Below, piece after piece: positions 44,832 to 55,601 of a DNA stretch of 64,000 nucleotides. The translations under genes were made by a program, and so were the position numbers. The notes under the pieces are model-generated. The model did not search any database and was not told where the DNA came from. It saw nothing but the letters and a program-made list of their open reading frames with translations. The stretch lies in NCBI GenBank assembly GCA_947498645.1, contig CANMKS010000001.1, positions 620,001 through 684,000 on the forward strand, written 5' to 3'. This DNA is from an uncultured Paracoccaceae bacterium. Its GTDB lineage: Bacteria; Pseudomonadota; Alphaproteobacteria; Rhodobacterales; Rhodobacteraceae. Every line of letters starts with the position of its first letter. Position 1 is the first letter of the stretch.

Positions 44832-46649
44832 ATGGACGACCAGAATAGAAACCTGATCTTGGCGACGGTACTGAGCTTTGTCGTCATTATGGCCTGGAGC
44901 GTACTTTTTGCGCCCGAGGATTTGCCTGTCGAACCGGGCACTGAAACGGCGCAAATTGCGGACGACCCAACGCTGCCCGCCGCTGACCCCGTTACCCCCA
45001 CCGCGACAGCCCCATCCGAAGCGCCAGAACCTGCCGCCGAGGCGCCACGCATCGCGATCGAGACACCGCAGCTTGCGGGTTCTATCTCTTTGCAGGGCGG
45101 GCGGATCGATGATCTGGCCCTGACCCAATACCGTGAAACAACCGATGAAAATGCCGATATTGTGCGCCTGCTTCGCCCGGTGGGTGAAAAAGGTGCCTAT
45201 TTCGCCTCTTTCGGCTGGACCGCCACGGACGGCATCGACGCCAGCGCCGTGCCCGGCCCCGACACCATCTGGTCCTTGGACAACGGTGATACGCTGACGC
45301 CATCCAGCCCCGTGACCTTGTCATGGGACAACGGCGCGGGTCAGATCTTCCGCACCGAAATCTCCGTTGACGACGCCTTCATGTTTACCTTTGCCCAAAG
45401 TGTTGAGAACCTCAGCAGCAACACCGTTGCCGCGCGGCCATATGGTTTGCTGCGCAGGCACGGGCAACCGGAAGACCTCAAGAACTTCTTTATCCTGCAC
45501 GAAGGTCTAGTGCGGATGACGGATGGTGAGCTGCAAGAAACCGACTATGACGACATCACCGACTACGAAGTTGATCCGCGCGAGCGTACACAGGCCGAAC
45601 GTCTGGACGTAGCCACCTCTGGCTGGCTGGGCTATACGGACCACTACTGGATGACGACGCTGATCCCCGATCAGTCAACGCCCTTCCGCTCGACCTCAAA
45701 ATACTTTGACACACGCGACCTGTTCCAGGCCGAAGCCGTGATGCCGATCGAAACCGTAGAAGCAGGGGCCACTGCAACAGTGACAACACGTTTGTTTGCC
45801 GGGGCAAAGGAATGGGAAGCGATCCGCGGCTATGAAAACGAAGACGGCGTGTCAGGCTTTCTTGATAGCATCGACTGGGGCTGGTTCTTTTTCCTGACCA
45901 AGCCGATCTTTGCGCTGCTGCACTACCTTAACATCATCATCGGCAACATGGGCTGGTCGATCCTTGCCCTGACTGTCATCCTGAAAATCATTGTGCTGCC
46001 GCTGGCCTATAAATCCTACGTCTCGATGGCAAAGATGAAAGAGCTGCAGCCAGAGATGGAAAAGCTCAAAGAAAGGGCTGGTGACGACAAGCAAGCCATG
46101 CAGCAAGGCATGATGAAGCTTTACAAGGACAACAAGGTGAACCCGGCAGCAGGTTGTCTGCCGATCCTGTTGCAGATCCCGATCTTCTTTTCGCTCTACA
46201 AGGTGATCTTTGTCACTATCGAGTTGCGGCACGCGCCATGGATCGGCTGGATTGATGACCTCAGCGCGCCTGATCCGTCTTCAATTCTGAACCTCTTTGG
46301 CCTGCTGCCCTTTGCCGGACCAGAGCCGGGGTCGATCCTCGCCGTCATCATGATCGGTATTCTGCCCATTCTCTTGGGTGTTTCCATGTGGTTGCAGCAA
46401 AAACTGAACCCGGCGCCAACGGACCCCACACAGCAGATGATCTTTGCCTGGATGCCTTGGGTTTTCATGTTCATGCTGGGGTCATTCGCCTCTGGTCTGG
46501 TGCTGTACTGGATTGCCAACAACGTGATCACCTTTACCCAGCAATACGCCATCATGCGCAGCCACGGGGCCAAGCCTGACGTCTTTGGCAACATCAAGGC
46601 CAGCCTGCGCAAACGTGCGCAAGACGCTGACAAAACAGAGGGCAAGTAG
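44832..46649 (+). CDS. yidC: Membrane protein insertase YidC
   Basis: Inserts and folds inner-membrane proteins, alone or with SecYEG. The 605-residue protein has an N-terminal helix after MDDQNRNLILA, an acidic/Pro-Ala linker, the large periplasmic P1 domain (about 75-365), and the C-terminal five-helix core (YLNIIIGNMGWSILALT, CLPILLQIPIFFSLYKV and QQMIFAWMPWVF). ATG 44832 gives the usual YidC N-terminus. It is directly followed by MOSC, engB and argB. Confidence 0.95.
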   Translation: MDDQNRNLILATVLSFVVIMAWSVLFAPEDLPVEPGTETAQIADDPTLPAADPVTPTATAPSEAPEPAAEAPRIAIETPQLAGSISLQGGRIDDLALTQYRETTDENADIVRLLRPVGEKGAYFASFGWTATDGIDASAVPGPDTIWSLDNGDTLTPSSPVTLSWDNGAGQIFRTEISVDDAFMFTFAQSVENLSSNTVAARPYGLLRRHGQPEDLKNFFILHEGLVRMTDGELQETDYDDITDYEVDPRERTQAERLDVATSGWLGYTDHYWMTTLIPDQSTPFRSTSKYFDTRDLFQAEAVMPIETVEAGATATVTTRLFAGAKEWEAIRGYENEDGVSGFLDSIDWGWFFFLTKPIFALLHYLNIIIGNMGWSILALTVILKIIVLPLAYKSYVSMAKMKELQPEMEKLKERAGDDKQAMQQGMMKLYKDNKVNPAAGCLPILLQIPIFFSLYKVIFVTIELRHAPWIGWIDDLSAPDPSSILNLFGLLPFAGPEPGSILAVIMIGILPILLGVSMWLQQKLNPAPTDPTQQMIFAWMPWVFMFMLGSFASGLVLYWIANNVITFTQQYAIMRSHGAKPDVFGNIKASLRKRAQDADKTEGK

Positions 46650-47405
46650 ATGGCGCATGTCGCTACAGTGTGGCGGCATCCGATCAAAAGCCACGGCCGC
46701 GAAAAACTGGATACTGTGACCTTGATCGCAGGGCAAACGATGCCCTGGGACAGGCATTGGGCTGTGACCCATGAGGCCAGCAAATTTGATGCGGACGAGC
46801 CCAAATGGGTGATGTGCCGCAACTTCATGATTGGCGCGGCAACACCGGGGCTGGCGGGGATCAATGCGGCGCTGGATGAAAGCAACGGCACCCTGACCTT
46901 GACCCATGCGGCCCTTGGCACCCATGTTTTTCAACCAGACAACCCCGAAGACTGGGCTGGTTTCATGCATTGGGTGTTACCATTGTGCCCGCCCGACAAA
47001 CGGCAACCCAGCGCCATCGTAAAAGCCCCGGATCGCGGCATGACTGATACAGACTTTGCATCCGTATCCATCATGAATATGTCATCCCATCGCGCTGTCG
47101 CTGACAAACTGGGCTGTTCGCTGGAGCCCGAGCGTTGGCGCGGCAATATCTGGCTGGAGGGGCTTGGCCCTTGGGAGGAATTTGAGTGGTTGGGCCGCAA
47201 CCTGCGCATTGGCGAGGCTGAATTTGCGGTCATAGACCGCATCCAGCGCTGCGCGCACACAACCGCCAATCCCCACAGCGGCCAGCGTGACAGGGACACA
47301 TTGGGCGCGCTGCGCGATGGCTGGAATCATCAGGATTTCGGCGTCTATGCGACCGTCACCAAGGGCGGTAAGGTGGCAGTGAACGACGAGATCGAGGTGA
47401 TCTGA
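46650..47405 (+). CDS. MOSC domain-containing protein
   Basis: A 251-residue protein with an N-terminal MOSC_N-like beta domain (VATVWRHPIKSHGREKL) and a C-terminal MOSC domain (MSSHRAVADKLGC, RWRGNIWLEGLGPWEE). MOSC domains bind a sulfur carrier or molybdenum cofactor, and related proteins reduce N-hydroxylated compounds. The ATG begins the base after the yidC stop. The yidC-MOSC-engB-argB order is conserved in Rhodobacteraceae, from general knowledge. Confidence 0.88.
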   Translation: MAHVATVWRHPIKSHGREKLDTVTLIAGQTMPWDRHWAVTHEASKFDADEPKWVMCRNFMIGAATPGLAGINAALDESNGTLTLTHAALGTHVFQPDNPEDWAGFMHWVLPLCPPDKRQPSAIVKAPDRGMTDTDFASVSIMNMSSHRAVADKLGCSLEPERWRGNIWLEGLGPWEEFEWLGRNLRIGEAEFAVIDRIQRCAHTTANPHSGQRDRDTLGALRDGWNHQDFGVYATVTKGGKVAVNDEIEVI

Positions 47406-47406
47406 A

Positions 47407-48054
47407 ATGGAATTGCGCTTTCCCGAGGTAGAGACGCCGGACGCGCCGACGCTGGAAAAAGGCCGCCTGCTGTTCGCGGGCGAGACTGACTTTGTCAAAG
47501 GTGTTGTGGCGATGGACGGCCTGCCCCCCGCAGACCGGACAGAGGTCTGTTTTGCGGGCCGGTCGAATGTGGGCAAATCATCGTTGATCAATGCGCTGAC
47601 CGGACGCAAAGGGTTGGCGCGCGCCTCCAATACGCCGGGGCGCACGCAGGAAATCAACTTTTTCACCGCAGGCGACATTTATGTGGTCGACCTGCCCGGC
47701 TATGGTTTTGCCAACGCGCCGGTTGCCGTGGTCGAGAAATGGCAGCGTTTGCTCAAACAATACCTGTCCGGCCGCCAGACCCTGCGCCGGGTCTTTGTCC
47801 TGATCGACGCGCGGCATGGGGCCAAAGCAGTGGACGAAGAGATCATGTCACTGCTCGACAGCTCAGCCGTGACGTTTCAGGTGGTGATGACAAAGGTGGA
47901 CAAGCTGAAGGGTGACGCACTGCAAGCCTCGCTGGACAAGACCCGCGCCGCCTTGGCCAAACACCCGGCGGCCTTCCCCGAGATGATCCTGACGTCATCT
48001 GAAAAAGGCGATGGCATTCCGACCCTGCGGGCGGTCATTGCTGGCATCCAATGA
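47407..48054 (+). CDS. engB: Ribosome biogenesis GTP-binding protein YihA/YsxC
   Basis: GTPase needed for late assembly of the large ribosomal subunit. The 215 residues include G1 GRSNVGKSS near 57, G2-region SNTPGRTQ, G3 DLPGYG near 96, G4 TKVDKL near 161 and G5 TSSEKGDG near 197. It starts one base after the MOSC stop and its stop overlaps argB (ATGA). Confidence 0.95.
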   Translation: MELRFPEVETPDAPTLEKGRLLFAGETDFVKGVVAMDGLPPADRTEVCFAGRSNVGKSSLINALTGRKGLARASNTPGRTQEINFFTAGDIYVVDLPGYGFANAPVAVVEKWQRLLKQYLSGRQTLRRVFVLIDARHGAKAVDEEIMSLLDSSAVTFQVVMTKVDKLKGDALQASLDKTRAALAKHPAAFPEMILTSSEKGDGIPTLRAVIAGIQ

Positions 48055-48926
48055 AGACAAGGGACCAAGACATGAACCGTGACTGGATCGCCACTGCGAA
48101 GACACTCAGCCAGGCCCTGCCCTATATGCAGCGTTATGCCGGCGCGACGGTTGTGATCAAACTTGGCGGCCACGCGATGGGCAGTGATGAGGCCATGCGC
48201 AGCTTTGCCCGCGATGTCGTGCTGATGCGGCAGGTCGGCCTGAACCCCGTGGTCGTTCATGGCGGCGGACCCATGATCAACAACATGCTGGCCAAGCTGG
48301 ATATCCAGTCGGAGTTCGTAAACGGCAAACGCGTCACCGATCAGGCCACGATGGACGTGGTTGAAATGGTGCTGTCGGGACAGGTGAACAATCGACTTGT
48401 CCAAGCCATCAGTGAAGAGGGTGGCAAGGCGGTGGGGCTGTCGGGCAAGGATGCGAACCTGATCATCTGCGATCAGACCGATCCGAGCCTTGGCTTTGTC
48501 GGCACACCTGCCGACGTGGATCCGACGATCCTGCGCGATCTGCACGCGGCCCATGCGATCCCGGTCATTGCGCCCTTGGGGCTGGGACGCAACGGTGAGA
48601 CTTTTAACATCAACGGCGACACTGTTGCGGGCGCAATTGCAGGCGCTTTGAATGCGGATCGTTTGTTGCTGCTGACAGACGTGGAAGGGGTGAAGGACAA
48701 GTCAGGCAAAGTGCTGACCGAAATCGCACCCACCAAGATCCCCGAACTGATTGCAGATGGCACCATCGCTGGCGGGATGATCCCAAAGACAGAAACCGCC
48801 CTTGCCGCCATGAAGGACGGTGTGCGCGCGGTGGTTATTCTGGACGGGCGGGCACCCAATGCCTGCCTGCTGGAACTGTTTACCGATCACGGCGCCGGGT
48901 CTCTGATCCGCGAGCCAAGGTCATAA
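48051..48926 (+). CDS. argB: Acetylglutamate kinase
   Basis: Phosphorylates N-acetylglutamate in arginine synthesis. The 291-residue amino acid kinase has the GGHAMG loop near 40, HGGGPMIN near 72 and [16 protein letters not shown] near 185. The start is either ATG 48051, overlapping the engB stop, or ATG 48072 (MNRDWIATA), which better matches many orthologues and has AAGGGA upstream; the longer form is listed. It is the only arginine-synthesis gene in the window besides the ArgE-like enzyme at 31601. Confidence 0.93.
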   Translation: MKTRDQDMNRDWIATAKTLSQALPYMQRYAGATVVIKLGGHAMGSDEAMRSFARDVVLMRQVGLNPVVVHGGGPMINNMLAKLDIQSEFVNGKRVTDQATMDVVEMVLSGQVNNRLVQAISEEGGKAVGLSGKDANLIICDQTDPSLGFVGTPADVDPTILRDLHAAHAIPVIAPLGLGRNGETFNINGDTVAGAIAGALNADRLLLLTDVEGVKDKSGKVLTEIAPTKIPELIADGTIAGGMIPKTETALAAMKDGVRAVVILDGRAPNACLLELFTDHGAGSLIREPRS

Positions 48927-48991
48927 TATCCGTACTTTGGGGCCTCACCGCCCCCGTGCTAGCCTCCATGTGGACCACAGTGGAGGCTCCG

Positions 48992-49510
48992 ATGAAACTT
49001 ACCCCGTCCGCAATTGCACTGCTGATCGCCGCAACGGCCTACCCAGCCCACGCCGATGTAGAGGCCTGCATGGTCGATACATGGATCGCGGATATGGGCG
49101 ACATCGCCGATATGATGGCCGTCCAGATGCAAGGCAATGCAACACCGGTCAATGGCGAGGTGTCGATGCAGATTGCGGCGGATGGCAGCTTTACCCTGCT
49201 TGCTGACGATATGATCATCAATGTTCAGGTGCCGGATGTCCCGGCCATGGACGTCAAGGTCGTTGGCTATAGTGCTGGCCAAATGGATGCTTCTGACAAC
49301 ACATTCCTAGCGGTGGTAGGCGACTACAGCCTTGTCGGATCGGCAGACGTCCTTGGCCAGACAATGGAAATCCCGTTTTCATCCGATACCGGCATGGGCG
49401 GAGGTGGCATCGGCTGGTTTGAATGTACCAGCGATACGCTCCGGTTTGAGGCGACGACTGGCGGTGTCGCCAGCACCAACCGGATGCCAAGACTGTGGCG
49501 TCGCCGCTAA
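48992..49510 (+). CDS. Small exported hypothetical protein
   Basis: A 172-residue protein with a signal peptide (MKLTPSAIALLIAATAYPAHA) and a mature region rich in Asp, Met and Val with just two Cys (EACMVD, FECTSD), which could form one disulfide. The ending RLWRRR is basic. TGGAGG precedes the ATG at 48992. No family is recognised. Confidence 0.7.
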   Translation: MKLTPSAIALLIAATAYPAHADVEACMVDTWIADMGDIADMMAVQMQGNATPVNGEVSMQIAADGSFTLLADDMIINVQVPDVPAMDVKVVGYSAGQMDASDNTFLAVVGDYSLVGSADVLGQTMEIPFSSDTGMGGGGIGWFECTSDTLRFEATTGGVASTNRMPRLWRRR

Positions 49511-49559
49511 ATCCGTTTGCTTCATGTTGAAACGTGAAACGCCCTAGGCAGTTGCGATT

Positions 49560-50201
49560 GTGCAAAAGCCTCTTAATGTGTGGCGGATGGTATCTGGCGA
49601 TCTCGACACAACTCTGCATCAATATGGGCTGCGGCAGATGGGCGACTGCCCGGAGGGTGCAGATACGATCACACTGATCGGCCCTGATGAGCCGCGCTTT
49701 TGGTCGATTTTTTGTGCCAGCCCCGAATACCGGGACGGTGACAGTGATCCGCTGGATCGATGGTCGCGCCGGGTGATCACGATGGTTGCTGGACAAATGA
49801 ATGCAGACCCCATTTTTCCCTTTGGCGGCCCACCCTATGCGCCCTTTTATACCTGGGCTGTGCAATCAGGCCGGTTTTGGCCATCACCTATCGGATTTCT
49901 TGTGCATGACGATGCAGGGCTTTTTGCATCGTTTCGGGGCGCTTTGCGCTGGAACGGTCAGGCCCAAACGGGCACCTCAGAACAACCCTGCCTGACCTGC
50001 ACCGATCAACCCTGCGCGACAGCCTGCCCTGTCGGGGCATTCAATGACGGCTATGACGTGGCCGCCTGCAAGGCCCATGTTGCTTCTGACGCAGGCGCAG
50101 ACTGCCGCGCAGCGGGTTGTCTGGCGCGTCGCGCCTGCCCAGTGGGCCAAGGCACCCGCCTGCCCGCACAAGCCGCATTCCATATGGAGGCCTTCCTTTG
50201 A
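49560..50201 (+). CDS. Ferredoxin-like 4Fe-4S protein
   Basis: A 213-residue protein with a C-terminal Cys-rich part: CLTCTDQPCATACPVGAF near 144-161 and CRAAGCLARRACPVGQ near 182-197, which resemble two 4Fe-4S sites of the dicluster/QueG-like type. The N-terminal part has no recognised fold. Start is GTG 49560; the stop overlaps the next gene (TTGA). Role unknown; possibly an electron carrier. Confidence 0.78.
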   Translation: MQKPLNVWRMVSGDLDTTLHQYGLRQMGDCPEGADTITLIGPDEPRFWSIFCASPEYRDGDSDPLDRWSRRVITMVAGQMNADPIFPFGGPPYAPFYTWAVQSGRFWPSPIGFLVHDDAGLFASFRGALRWNGQAQTGTSEQPCLTCTDQPCATACPVGAFNDGYDVAACKAHVASDAGADCRAAGCLARRACPVGQGTRLPAQAAFHMEAFL

Positions 50202-50725
50202 CCCTGCGCCTGATCCTGATCCGCCATGCCAAATCCAGCTGGGGCGATCCCTTTGCAGATGATCATGGGCGTGTGCTGAATGAACGCGGCAGGGCGTCCG
50301 CAACGGCCGTAGGACAATGGCTGGCCGCTCAGAATTATGTGCCCGATGTCATCCTCTGCTCGGATGCAGAGCGGACACAGGAAACGGCGACCTTGATCAT
50401 ACCGGCACTGGCACCTGCACCGCGGCTACGGCTCTCGGCACGGCTCTACCACGCTGCACCGGACACGATCCTTGATCTGATCAGGCGGCAAGATGTGCAA
50501 ACCGTCGGTGTCATCGGGCACAACCCCGGTATTGGAATGGTGGCAAATGGATTGGTGCAAGAGGCCGCAGACCATCACCGGTTCAGTGACTATCCAACCT
50601 GTGCCACAACAGTGATTGATTTCGAGGTTGATAAGTGGCGGGATATTCAGCCGCGTACCGGGCGGTGCGCGGCATTTGTGGTTCCACGTGATCTGATCGG
50701 AACCTCGGCGCAGGATATTGAGTAG
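50198..50725 (+). CDS. Histidine phosphatase family protein (SixA-like)
   Basis: A 175-residue phosphohistidine-type phosphatase with the RHAKSSW motif at the start (catalytic His about residue 10), a conserved Arg in VLNERG and the second His in IGHNPGI. SixA dephosphorylates His-phosphotransfer domains; the substrate here is unknown. TTG 50198 was chosen because GGAGG lies seven bases upstream and it overlaps the preceding stop; a longer in-frame extension is not family-like. Confidence 0.85.
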   Translation: MTLRLILIRHAKSSWGDPFADDHGRVLNERGRASATAVGQWLAAQNYVPDVILCSDAERTQETATLIIPALAPAPRLRLSARLYHAAPDTILDLIRRQDVQTVGVIGHNPGIGMVANGLVQEAADHHRFSDYPTCATTVIDFEVDKWRDIQPRTGRCAAFVVPRDLIGTSAQDIE

Positions 50726-50818
50726 GTGTAGATTTGGCGGATATCTGCCCTGGGAGGCAAACCGTACCCCTTCAGGGCCGCACTTGTGTTCGTTGTCCAA
50801 ATTGCCAAGATCACACGC

Positions 50819-52099
50819 ATGCCCGCCGACATCGCATTTTCCTTCGATAAGTTAACCCGCGACGCACAGCGCCATATCCGGGTTTTTCAGGTTCATCAGT
50901 TTTTGGACCGCTTTGCGATGGGCCTGACCGTGGCCGTCGTCGCATTGGCCTTGATCGACCGTGGCATGGACCTGTTCCAGATTTCGCTACTGTTTGGAGT
51001 CTACTCAGTCACAACCATGGCGATGGAACTGCCGTTTGGCGGGTTGGCAGACAATATCGGCCGCAAGCCCGTCTTCTTGTCAGCGGTCGTGGCAAGCGTT
51101 GTCTCGCTGGGCCTCTTTTTGTCGTCCAGCGACTTTTACGTTCTGGCATTGTCGTTTGCGTTCATTGGATTTGGACGCGCTTTGCGTTCGGGTACACTCG
51201 ACGCATGGTATGTTGAGAGTTTCAAAGCCATGGCCCCCGACGTTGATATCCAACCTGCCCTCGCCAAGGCCCAGTGGGCCAACTCAATGGGGCTGGCAGT
51301 CGGTGCGATCTGCGGAGGCCTATTGCCCGATGCGTTCGGGCATTTTGCGGCCCAACGCGGGTTCAGCGTTTATGACGTCTCATACGTTGCAAGCCTGACC
51401 ATGATGATAGTGTTGTTTCTCTACACGCTCATGTTCATCGCAGAAGGACCACGTCCGCTGAACCCCAAAGCACTTGGTCAGGGCTTCAGAGACGTTCCTG
51501 CGGTGATAAAGGAGGCTGGTCTCCTCGCCCTGAAACACCGCACATTGTCGATGCTCCTGCTCGCCTTGGCGCTGTTTCTGATGGCAACGAACCCTGTTGA
51601 AGTCTTCTGGCCCACTCACGTCAAGGGGATGCTGGACGAAGGTTATGCGAATACCGCAATTGGTGCGCTGACTGCGGCCTATTTCTTTTCAATCGCGTTT
51701 GGTGCGGCTCTGTCCCCCCGCATTAATCGCATGTTCAAGCGGCGAAACGCTGTCTCGCTGTCGGTCGCTTTTGCCTGCCTTGCTGCCCTTCAAATCGCCC
51801 TGGCGTTTCAGAGCGGTATTATTGGCTTTGTCGGGATTTTCATTCTGTTCTCTATTGCTCTTGGCGCGACCGAAACCCCTGCAAGTAGCATTCTCCATTC
51901 GTGTGTAGAGAACCACCAGCGCTCTACCATGCTTTCATTGCGCTCTCTTGTGCAGCAGTTGGGTGCAGCAATCGGTCTGATGGCTGTTGGTGGCCTTGCT
52001 GAGGGTTATTCGTTGCCTGTCGCCTGGATAGGGGGCGCGGCTTTCCTTATGATCGCTGTCCTGCTGACAGGCATATTAGCCAAACGGTTGTCGGGCTGA
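50819..52099 (+). CDS. Major facilitator superfamily transporter
   Basis: A 426-residue membrane transporter with about twelve helices. The MFS motif A region between helices 2 and 3 is GLADNIGRKPV near 72. The fold and length match the drug:H+ antiporter or efflux branch; the substrate is unknown. The start is uncertain because the upstream sequence lacks a clear ribosome binding site. It is followed by a bidirectional terminator. Confidence 0.85.
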   Translation: MPADIAFSFDKLTRDAQRHIRVFQVHQFLDRFAMGLTVAVVALALIDRGMDLFQISLLFGVYSVTTMAMELPFGGLADNIGRKPVFLSAVVASVVSLGLFLSSSDFYVLALSFAFIGFGRALRSGTLDAWYVESFKAMAPDVDIQPALAKAQWANSMGLAVGAICGGLLPDAFGHFAAQRGFSVYDVSYVASLTMMIVLFLYTLMFIAEGPRPLNPKALGQGFRDVPAVIKEAGLLALKHRTLSMLLLALALFLMATNPVEVFWPTHVKGMLDEGYANTAIGALTAAYFFSIAFGAALSPRINRMFKRRNAVSLSVAFACLAALQIALAFQSGIIGFVGIFILFSIALGATETPASSILHSCVENHQRSTMLSLRSLVQQLGAAIGLMAVGGLAEGYSLPVAWIGGAAFLMIAVLLTGILAKRLSG

Positions 52100-52167
52100 G
52101 GTCGATAGCCGCCGCTTGTCCATAGCGCAGCATGGGGGAGGCGGACCAAAGCAGCCACTCAAACGAA

Positions 52168-52193
52168 AAAGCCCCGGTTCTCACCGGGGCTTT
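52168..52193. terminator. Bidirectional terminator
   Basis: AAAGCCCCGG(T) at 52168-52178 pairs with (A)CCGGGGCTTT at 52183-52193 around a 4-base loop. It lies between the convergent MFS and aapP genes and has short T-rich flanks on both strands. Confidence 0.85.
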
Positions 52194-52213
52194 CCTATCG
52201 TCTTTGATCTGTC

Positions 52214-52981
52214 TCAGTGACCCAGAATCTGGCTCAGGAACAACTGTGTCCGGTCGGACTTGGGGTTGTTAAAGAACTCTTCCGGCTCGTTCTGTTCGAC
52301 GATCTGGCCTTGGTCCATAAAGATCACGCGGTTGGCCACCTGACGGGCAAAGCCCATCTCGTGCGTGACGCAAAGCATGGTCATGCCTTCTTCGGCTAGT
52401 TCGATCATCGTATCCAGCACCTCTTTGATCATCTCAGGGTCCAGCGCTGATGTCGGTTCGTCAAACAGCATGATGCGCGGACGCATACAGAGCGAGCGGG
52501 CAATCGCCACACGCTGCTGCTGACCACCCGAAAGCTGGCCAGGGTATTTGTCGGCCTGCTCTGGGATTTTCACCTTCTCAAGGAAGTGCATCGCGGTTTC
52601 TTCGGCTTCCTTCTTGGGCGTTTTACGCACCCAGATCGGGGCCAGCGTGCAGTTCTCAAGGATCGTCAGATGTGGGAAAAGGTTGAAGTGCTGAAAGCAC
52701 ATGCCAACCTCTGATCTGATCTTGTCGATGTTCTTGAGGTCAGATGACAGGATCGTGCCGTCCACCACGATCTTGCCTTGCTGGTGCTCTTCCAATGCGT
52801 TGATGCAGCGGATCAGCGTCGATTTACCTGACCCGGATGGGCCACAAATCACGATACGTTCACCCTGATACACCGACAGATCAATGTCGCGCAGCACGTG
52901 AAACGACCCGTACCACTTGTTCATGTTCTCGATGGTAATCGCAAGTTCGTCGGATACCTGCATTTGTGTTGCTTCGGCCAT
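52214..52981 (-). CDS. aapP: General L-amino acid ABC transporter ATP-binding protein
   Basis: A 255-residue polar-amino-acid-type ATPase with Walker [10 protein letters not shown] near 52, signature LSGGQQQR, Walker [13 protein letters not shown] and H-loop VTHEMGFA. This set and the gene order (J, Q, M, P) match the AapJQMP general amino acid importer of alphaproteobacteria. It is the last gene of the operon. Confidence 0.93.
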   Translation of the reverse strand: MAEATQMQVSDELAITIENMNKWYGSFHVLRDIDLSVYQGERIVICGPSGSGKSTLIRCINALEEHQQGKIVVDGTILSSDLKNIDKIRSEVGMCFQHFNLFPHLTILENCTLAPIWVRKTPKKEAEETAMHFLEKVKIPEQADKYPGQLSGGQQQRVAIARSLCMRPRIMLFDEPTSALDPEMIKEVLDTMIELAEEGMTMLCVTHEMGFARQVANRVIFMDQGQIVEQNEPEEFFNNPKSDRTQLFLSQILGH

Positions 52982-52995
52982 AAGTTCAGCCTCCC

Positions 52996-54285
52996 TTAGC
53001 GATGGTCGGTTGCGAGCCTACGCTCCAACCATTGTGAGTATTGTGAAATGCCGTAGCAGGTGATGAAGAAGAGCAGCGCGGCAAAGCCGAACAATTCCCA
53101 ATAGACACCCTGCCATTCGACCGATGCGAGGATCGGACCACGGATCATGCCAACAAGATCGAACATCGAAATGACCGAGACGAGTGTGGTGTCTTTGAAC
53201 AGCCCCACCGAGACGTTCACGATACCCGGGATCGAGATCTTGAGCGCCTGTGGCAAGATGATCAAACGCATCGCCTGCGCATAGTCCAGACCAAGACTGT
53301 CAGCAGCCTCATACTGGCCCTTTGGCAGTGCGGCCAGACCACCGCGGATCACCTCAGCAATATAGGCAGCCGAGAACATGGTGATCATGATCACAACCCG
53401 CAAGAACAGGTCAACGCCCGACCCCGGAGGGAAGAAGTAACCCAACATCACATTGGCCACGAACAGCAAGGTGATCAGAGGCACACCACGAATGAACTCG
53501 ATAAAGATCACGCAGATGTACTTGATGATCGGCATGCTGGACTGACGCCCAAGCGCCAAGGCGATGCCGATGGGCAAGGACAATGACACGCAGGTCACAC
53601 CCAGCATCATGTTCAGCATGAACCCACCAAGGTCGCGGCTGGGAACCGAACGCATGGCCCCTTCCGCAATCTCACCGTCAGGTATGATATACCCACCCAC
53701 TGTCCAGACAACCAAGGCCGTGACAATTGCGCCGAAGAACCCCAGTGCAAAGCTGTTTTTGACAAACTTCTGGTAGAAGAAAGCGCCTGCCACGATGCCG
53801 AGCAGAGCCAGCAAAGGACCAAAGATCGACCCGCCCCAAATCAGCCAAAAGGCGATGAAGGGGTAGAGCGCCGTAAAGATCAAAAGCTTGCGTGGCAGAT
53901 CAAAGAACAGCACAGGCGCTGCTGCAAAGAACAGCAGCACAAAGGCCAGTCCCGGACGCCAATACAGATCAGCGGGATACTGGAAACCAAACAAAAGTTG
54001 GTTCCACCGCTCTGCCAATACAGCGAAACACGCACCAGAGGCACCATCCAGAATCTCGCGACAAACCGCGAGGCTGGGCGACGCCCAGATGCCGTTCAGC
54101 ATCCACGGCACAGAACCGCTCAGGATGAAATAAATGGCCAGGATCGCGAGGATGGTCAGCACACTGTTGGCGGGTGTCGCAAACAGGTTGTCCTTGACCC
54201 ATTTTGCCGGCCCCGTCGCATTTGGCGGCGGCGGCATTGCTGGAACGTCTTCGGTGCGGACGAACGCGATTGTACGATCAACCAT
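52996..54285 (-). CDS. aapM: General L-amino acid ABC transporter permease AapM
   Basis: A 429-residue permease, longer than the usual 220-residue amino acid permease because of extra N-terminal helices, as in AapM. The C-terminal HisM-like domain contains the EAA loop [21 protein letters not shown] near 330-350. It begins three bases after the aapQ stop. Confidence 0.92.
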   Translation of the reverse strand: MVDRTIAFVRTEDVPAMPPPPNATGPAKWVKDNLFATPANSVLTILAILAIYFILSGSVPWMLNGIWASPSLAVCREILDGASGACFAVLAERWNQLLFGFQYPADLYWRPGLAFVLLFFAAAPVLFFDLPRKLLIFTALYPFIAFWLIWGGSIFGPLLALLGIVAGAFFYQKFVKNSFALGFFGAIVTALVVWTVGGYIIPDGEIAEGAMRSVPSRDLGGFMLNMMLGVTCVSLSLPIGIALALGRQSSMPIIKYICVIFIEFIRGVPLITLLFVANVMLGYFFPPGSGVDLFLRVVIMITMFSAAYIAEVIRGGLAALPKGQYEAADSLGLDYAQAMRLIILPQALKISIPGIVNVSVGLFKDTTLVSVISMFDLVGMIRGPILASVEWQGVYWELFGFAALLFFITCYGISQYSQWLERRLATDHR

Positions 54286-54288
54286 ATC

Positions 54289-55515
54289 CTAGCGCTCCTT
54301 CAGCTTGATTGCGTTGTTGTAGACGTTGATCACCGCAGAAATCAGCAAAGAGATCGTGAGGTAGAACAACATCAGCAAAAGGATGCATTCGATCGCGCGA
54401 CCGGTCTGGTTCAACGTGATCCCGCCCAAAGTCGCAGTCACATCCGCATATCCCACCAAAATCGCCAAGGAAGAGTTCTTGGTGATGTTGAGATAGTTGG
54501 AGATCAGCGGCGGAATGATCACCCGCAGCGCCTGCGGCAGAACAACAAGGCTCATGATGCGACCGGGGCGAATGCCCAGCGCGCCTGCGGCCTCTGTCTG
54601 ACCTTTGGATACAGCCTGAATACCGGCCCGGACGTTTTCTGCGATAAAGGCACCTGTGTAGATCGAAAGCGCAAACCAGATCGCGATCAATGGACCGCCA
54701 ACCTTGATGCCACCAGCAAAGTTGAAGCCTTTCAGCTCTGGCACTTCGAAGCTCAGCCCAAAGATCAGGAAGATGGCGATCAGCGGGCCGAACCAAATTG
54801 CTAGGTTGGTCAGCAGTGTCGCGGGACGTTCACCTGTGGCCTCTTGTATCCGGGTCGCGCGGGCAGTGACAGCGCGGGCACCAAAGAACGAGCCCACCAA
54901 CACCACAATAACCATCAGAAAATCAAGACCGCCGCCAAAGCCACGCTCAAAGAACGGCAATGGGATGTAGACGCCGCGATTGGTAAAGGCGGAAATGCCC
55001 AGAAACATGGTTGCAGCAGGATCATCGCCGCGGAATTCCCTTGGCCCCGGCAGCACCGCAATCATGATCGTAAAGATGATCAAGACCCAGATCAGAACCG
55101 GGATATTGCGGAAAATCTCGACATAGATCGCCATCAGTTTTCTGACGAGCCAGTTGTTGGACAGACGCAGAACACCGGCAAGAACGCCAAATATTGTGGC
55201 AGTTACGCAGGCCAGAAACGCGACGAGCAGCGTGTTCAAAATGCCGACAAAGGCAGCCCGCAAGTTCGTCGATTGGCTAGTGTATTCGATCAGGCGTTGG
55301 TTGATATCATAACCGGCAGGTGCGCCGAGAAACCCAAAATCGATATCCAGGCCTTGCGCGGCTAGGTTGGTGAACAGGTTGTTGATCAGGTAGCCAATCG
55401 AAAGCGCCAGAACAATGAACGCGATCGCCTGAAAGGTATAGGATCGATAGCGCGTGTCGTTGATCAGCATCGACAGCTGGAATGACCCCCGTGGCGGGTC
55501 TGTAATCGATGTCAT
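54289..55515 (-). CDS. aapQ: General L-amino acid ABC transporter permease AapQ
   Basis: A 408-residue permease with an N-terminal helix near 28-48, a long periplasmic or loop segment and a C-terminal HisM-like domain; the EAA loop is EAAGALGIRPGRIMSLVVLPQ near 320-340. It pairs with AapM. The 131-base gap to aapJ carries a strong hairpin. Confidence 0.92.
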   Translation of the reverse strand: MTSITDPPRGSFQLSMLINDTRYRSYTFQAIAFIVLALSIGYLINNLFTNLAAQGLDIDFGFLGAPAGYDINQRLIEYTSQSTNLRAAFVGILNTLLVAFLACVTATIFGVLAGVLRLSNNWLVRKLMAIYVEIFRNIPVLIWVLIIFTIMIAVLPGPREFRGDDPAATMFLGISAFTNRGVYIPLPFFERGFGGGLDFLMVIVVLVGSFFGARAVTARATRIQEATGERPATLLTNLAIWFGPLIAIFLIFGLSFEVPELKGFNFAGGIKVGGPLIAIWFALSIYTGAFIAENVRAGIQAVSKGQTEAAGALGIRPGRIMSLVVLPQALRVIIPPLISNYLNITKNSSLAILVGYADVTATLGGITLNQTGRAIECILLLMLFYLTISLLISAVINVYNNAIKLKER

Positions 55516-55601
55516 AAATTTTCCCCGTTGTTTCGGCGCTTATTTTGCTGACCGCATTTGCTGCAGTTCGGATGCGCCGACTTTTCTGGTCGTATGTGGT
55601 G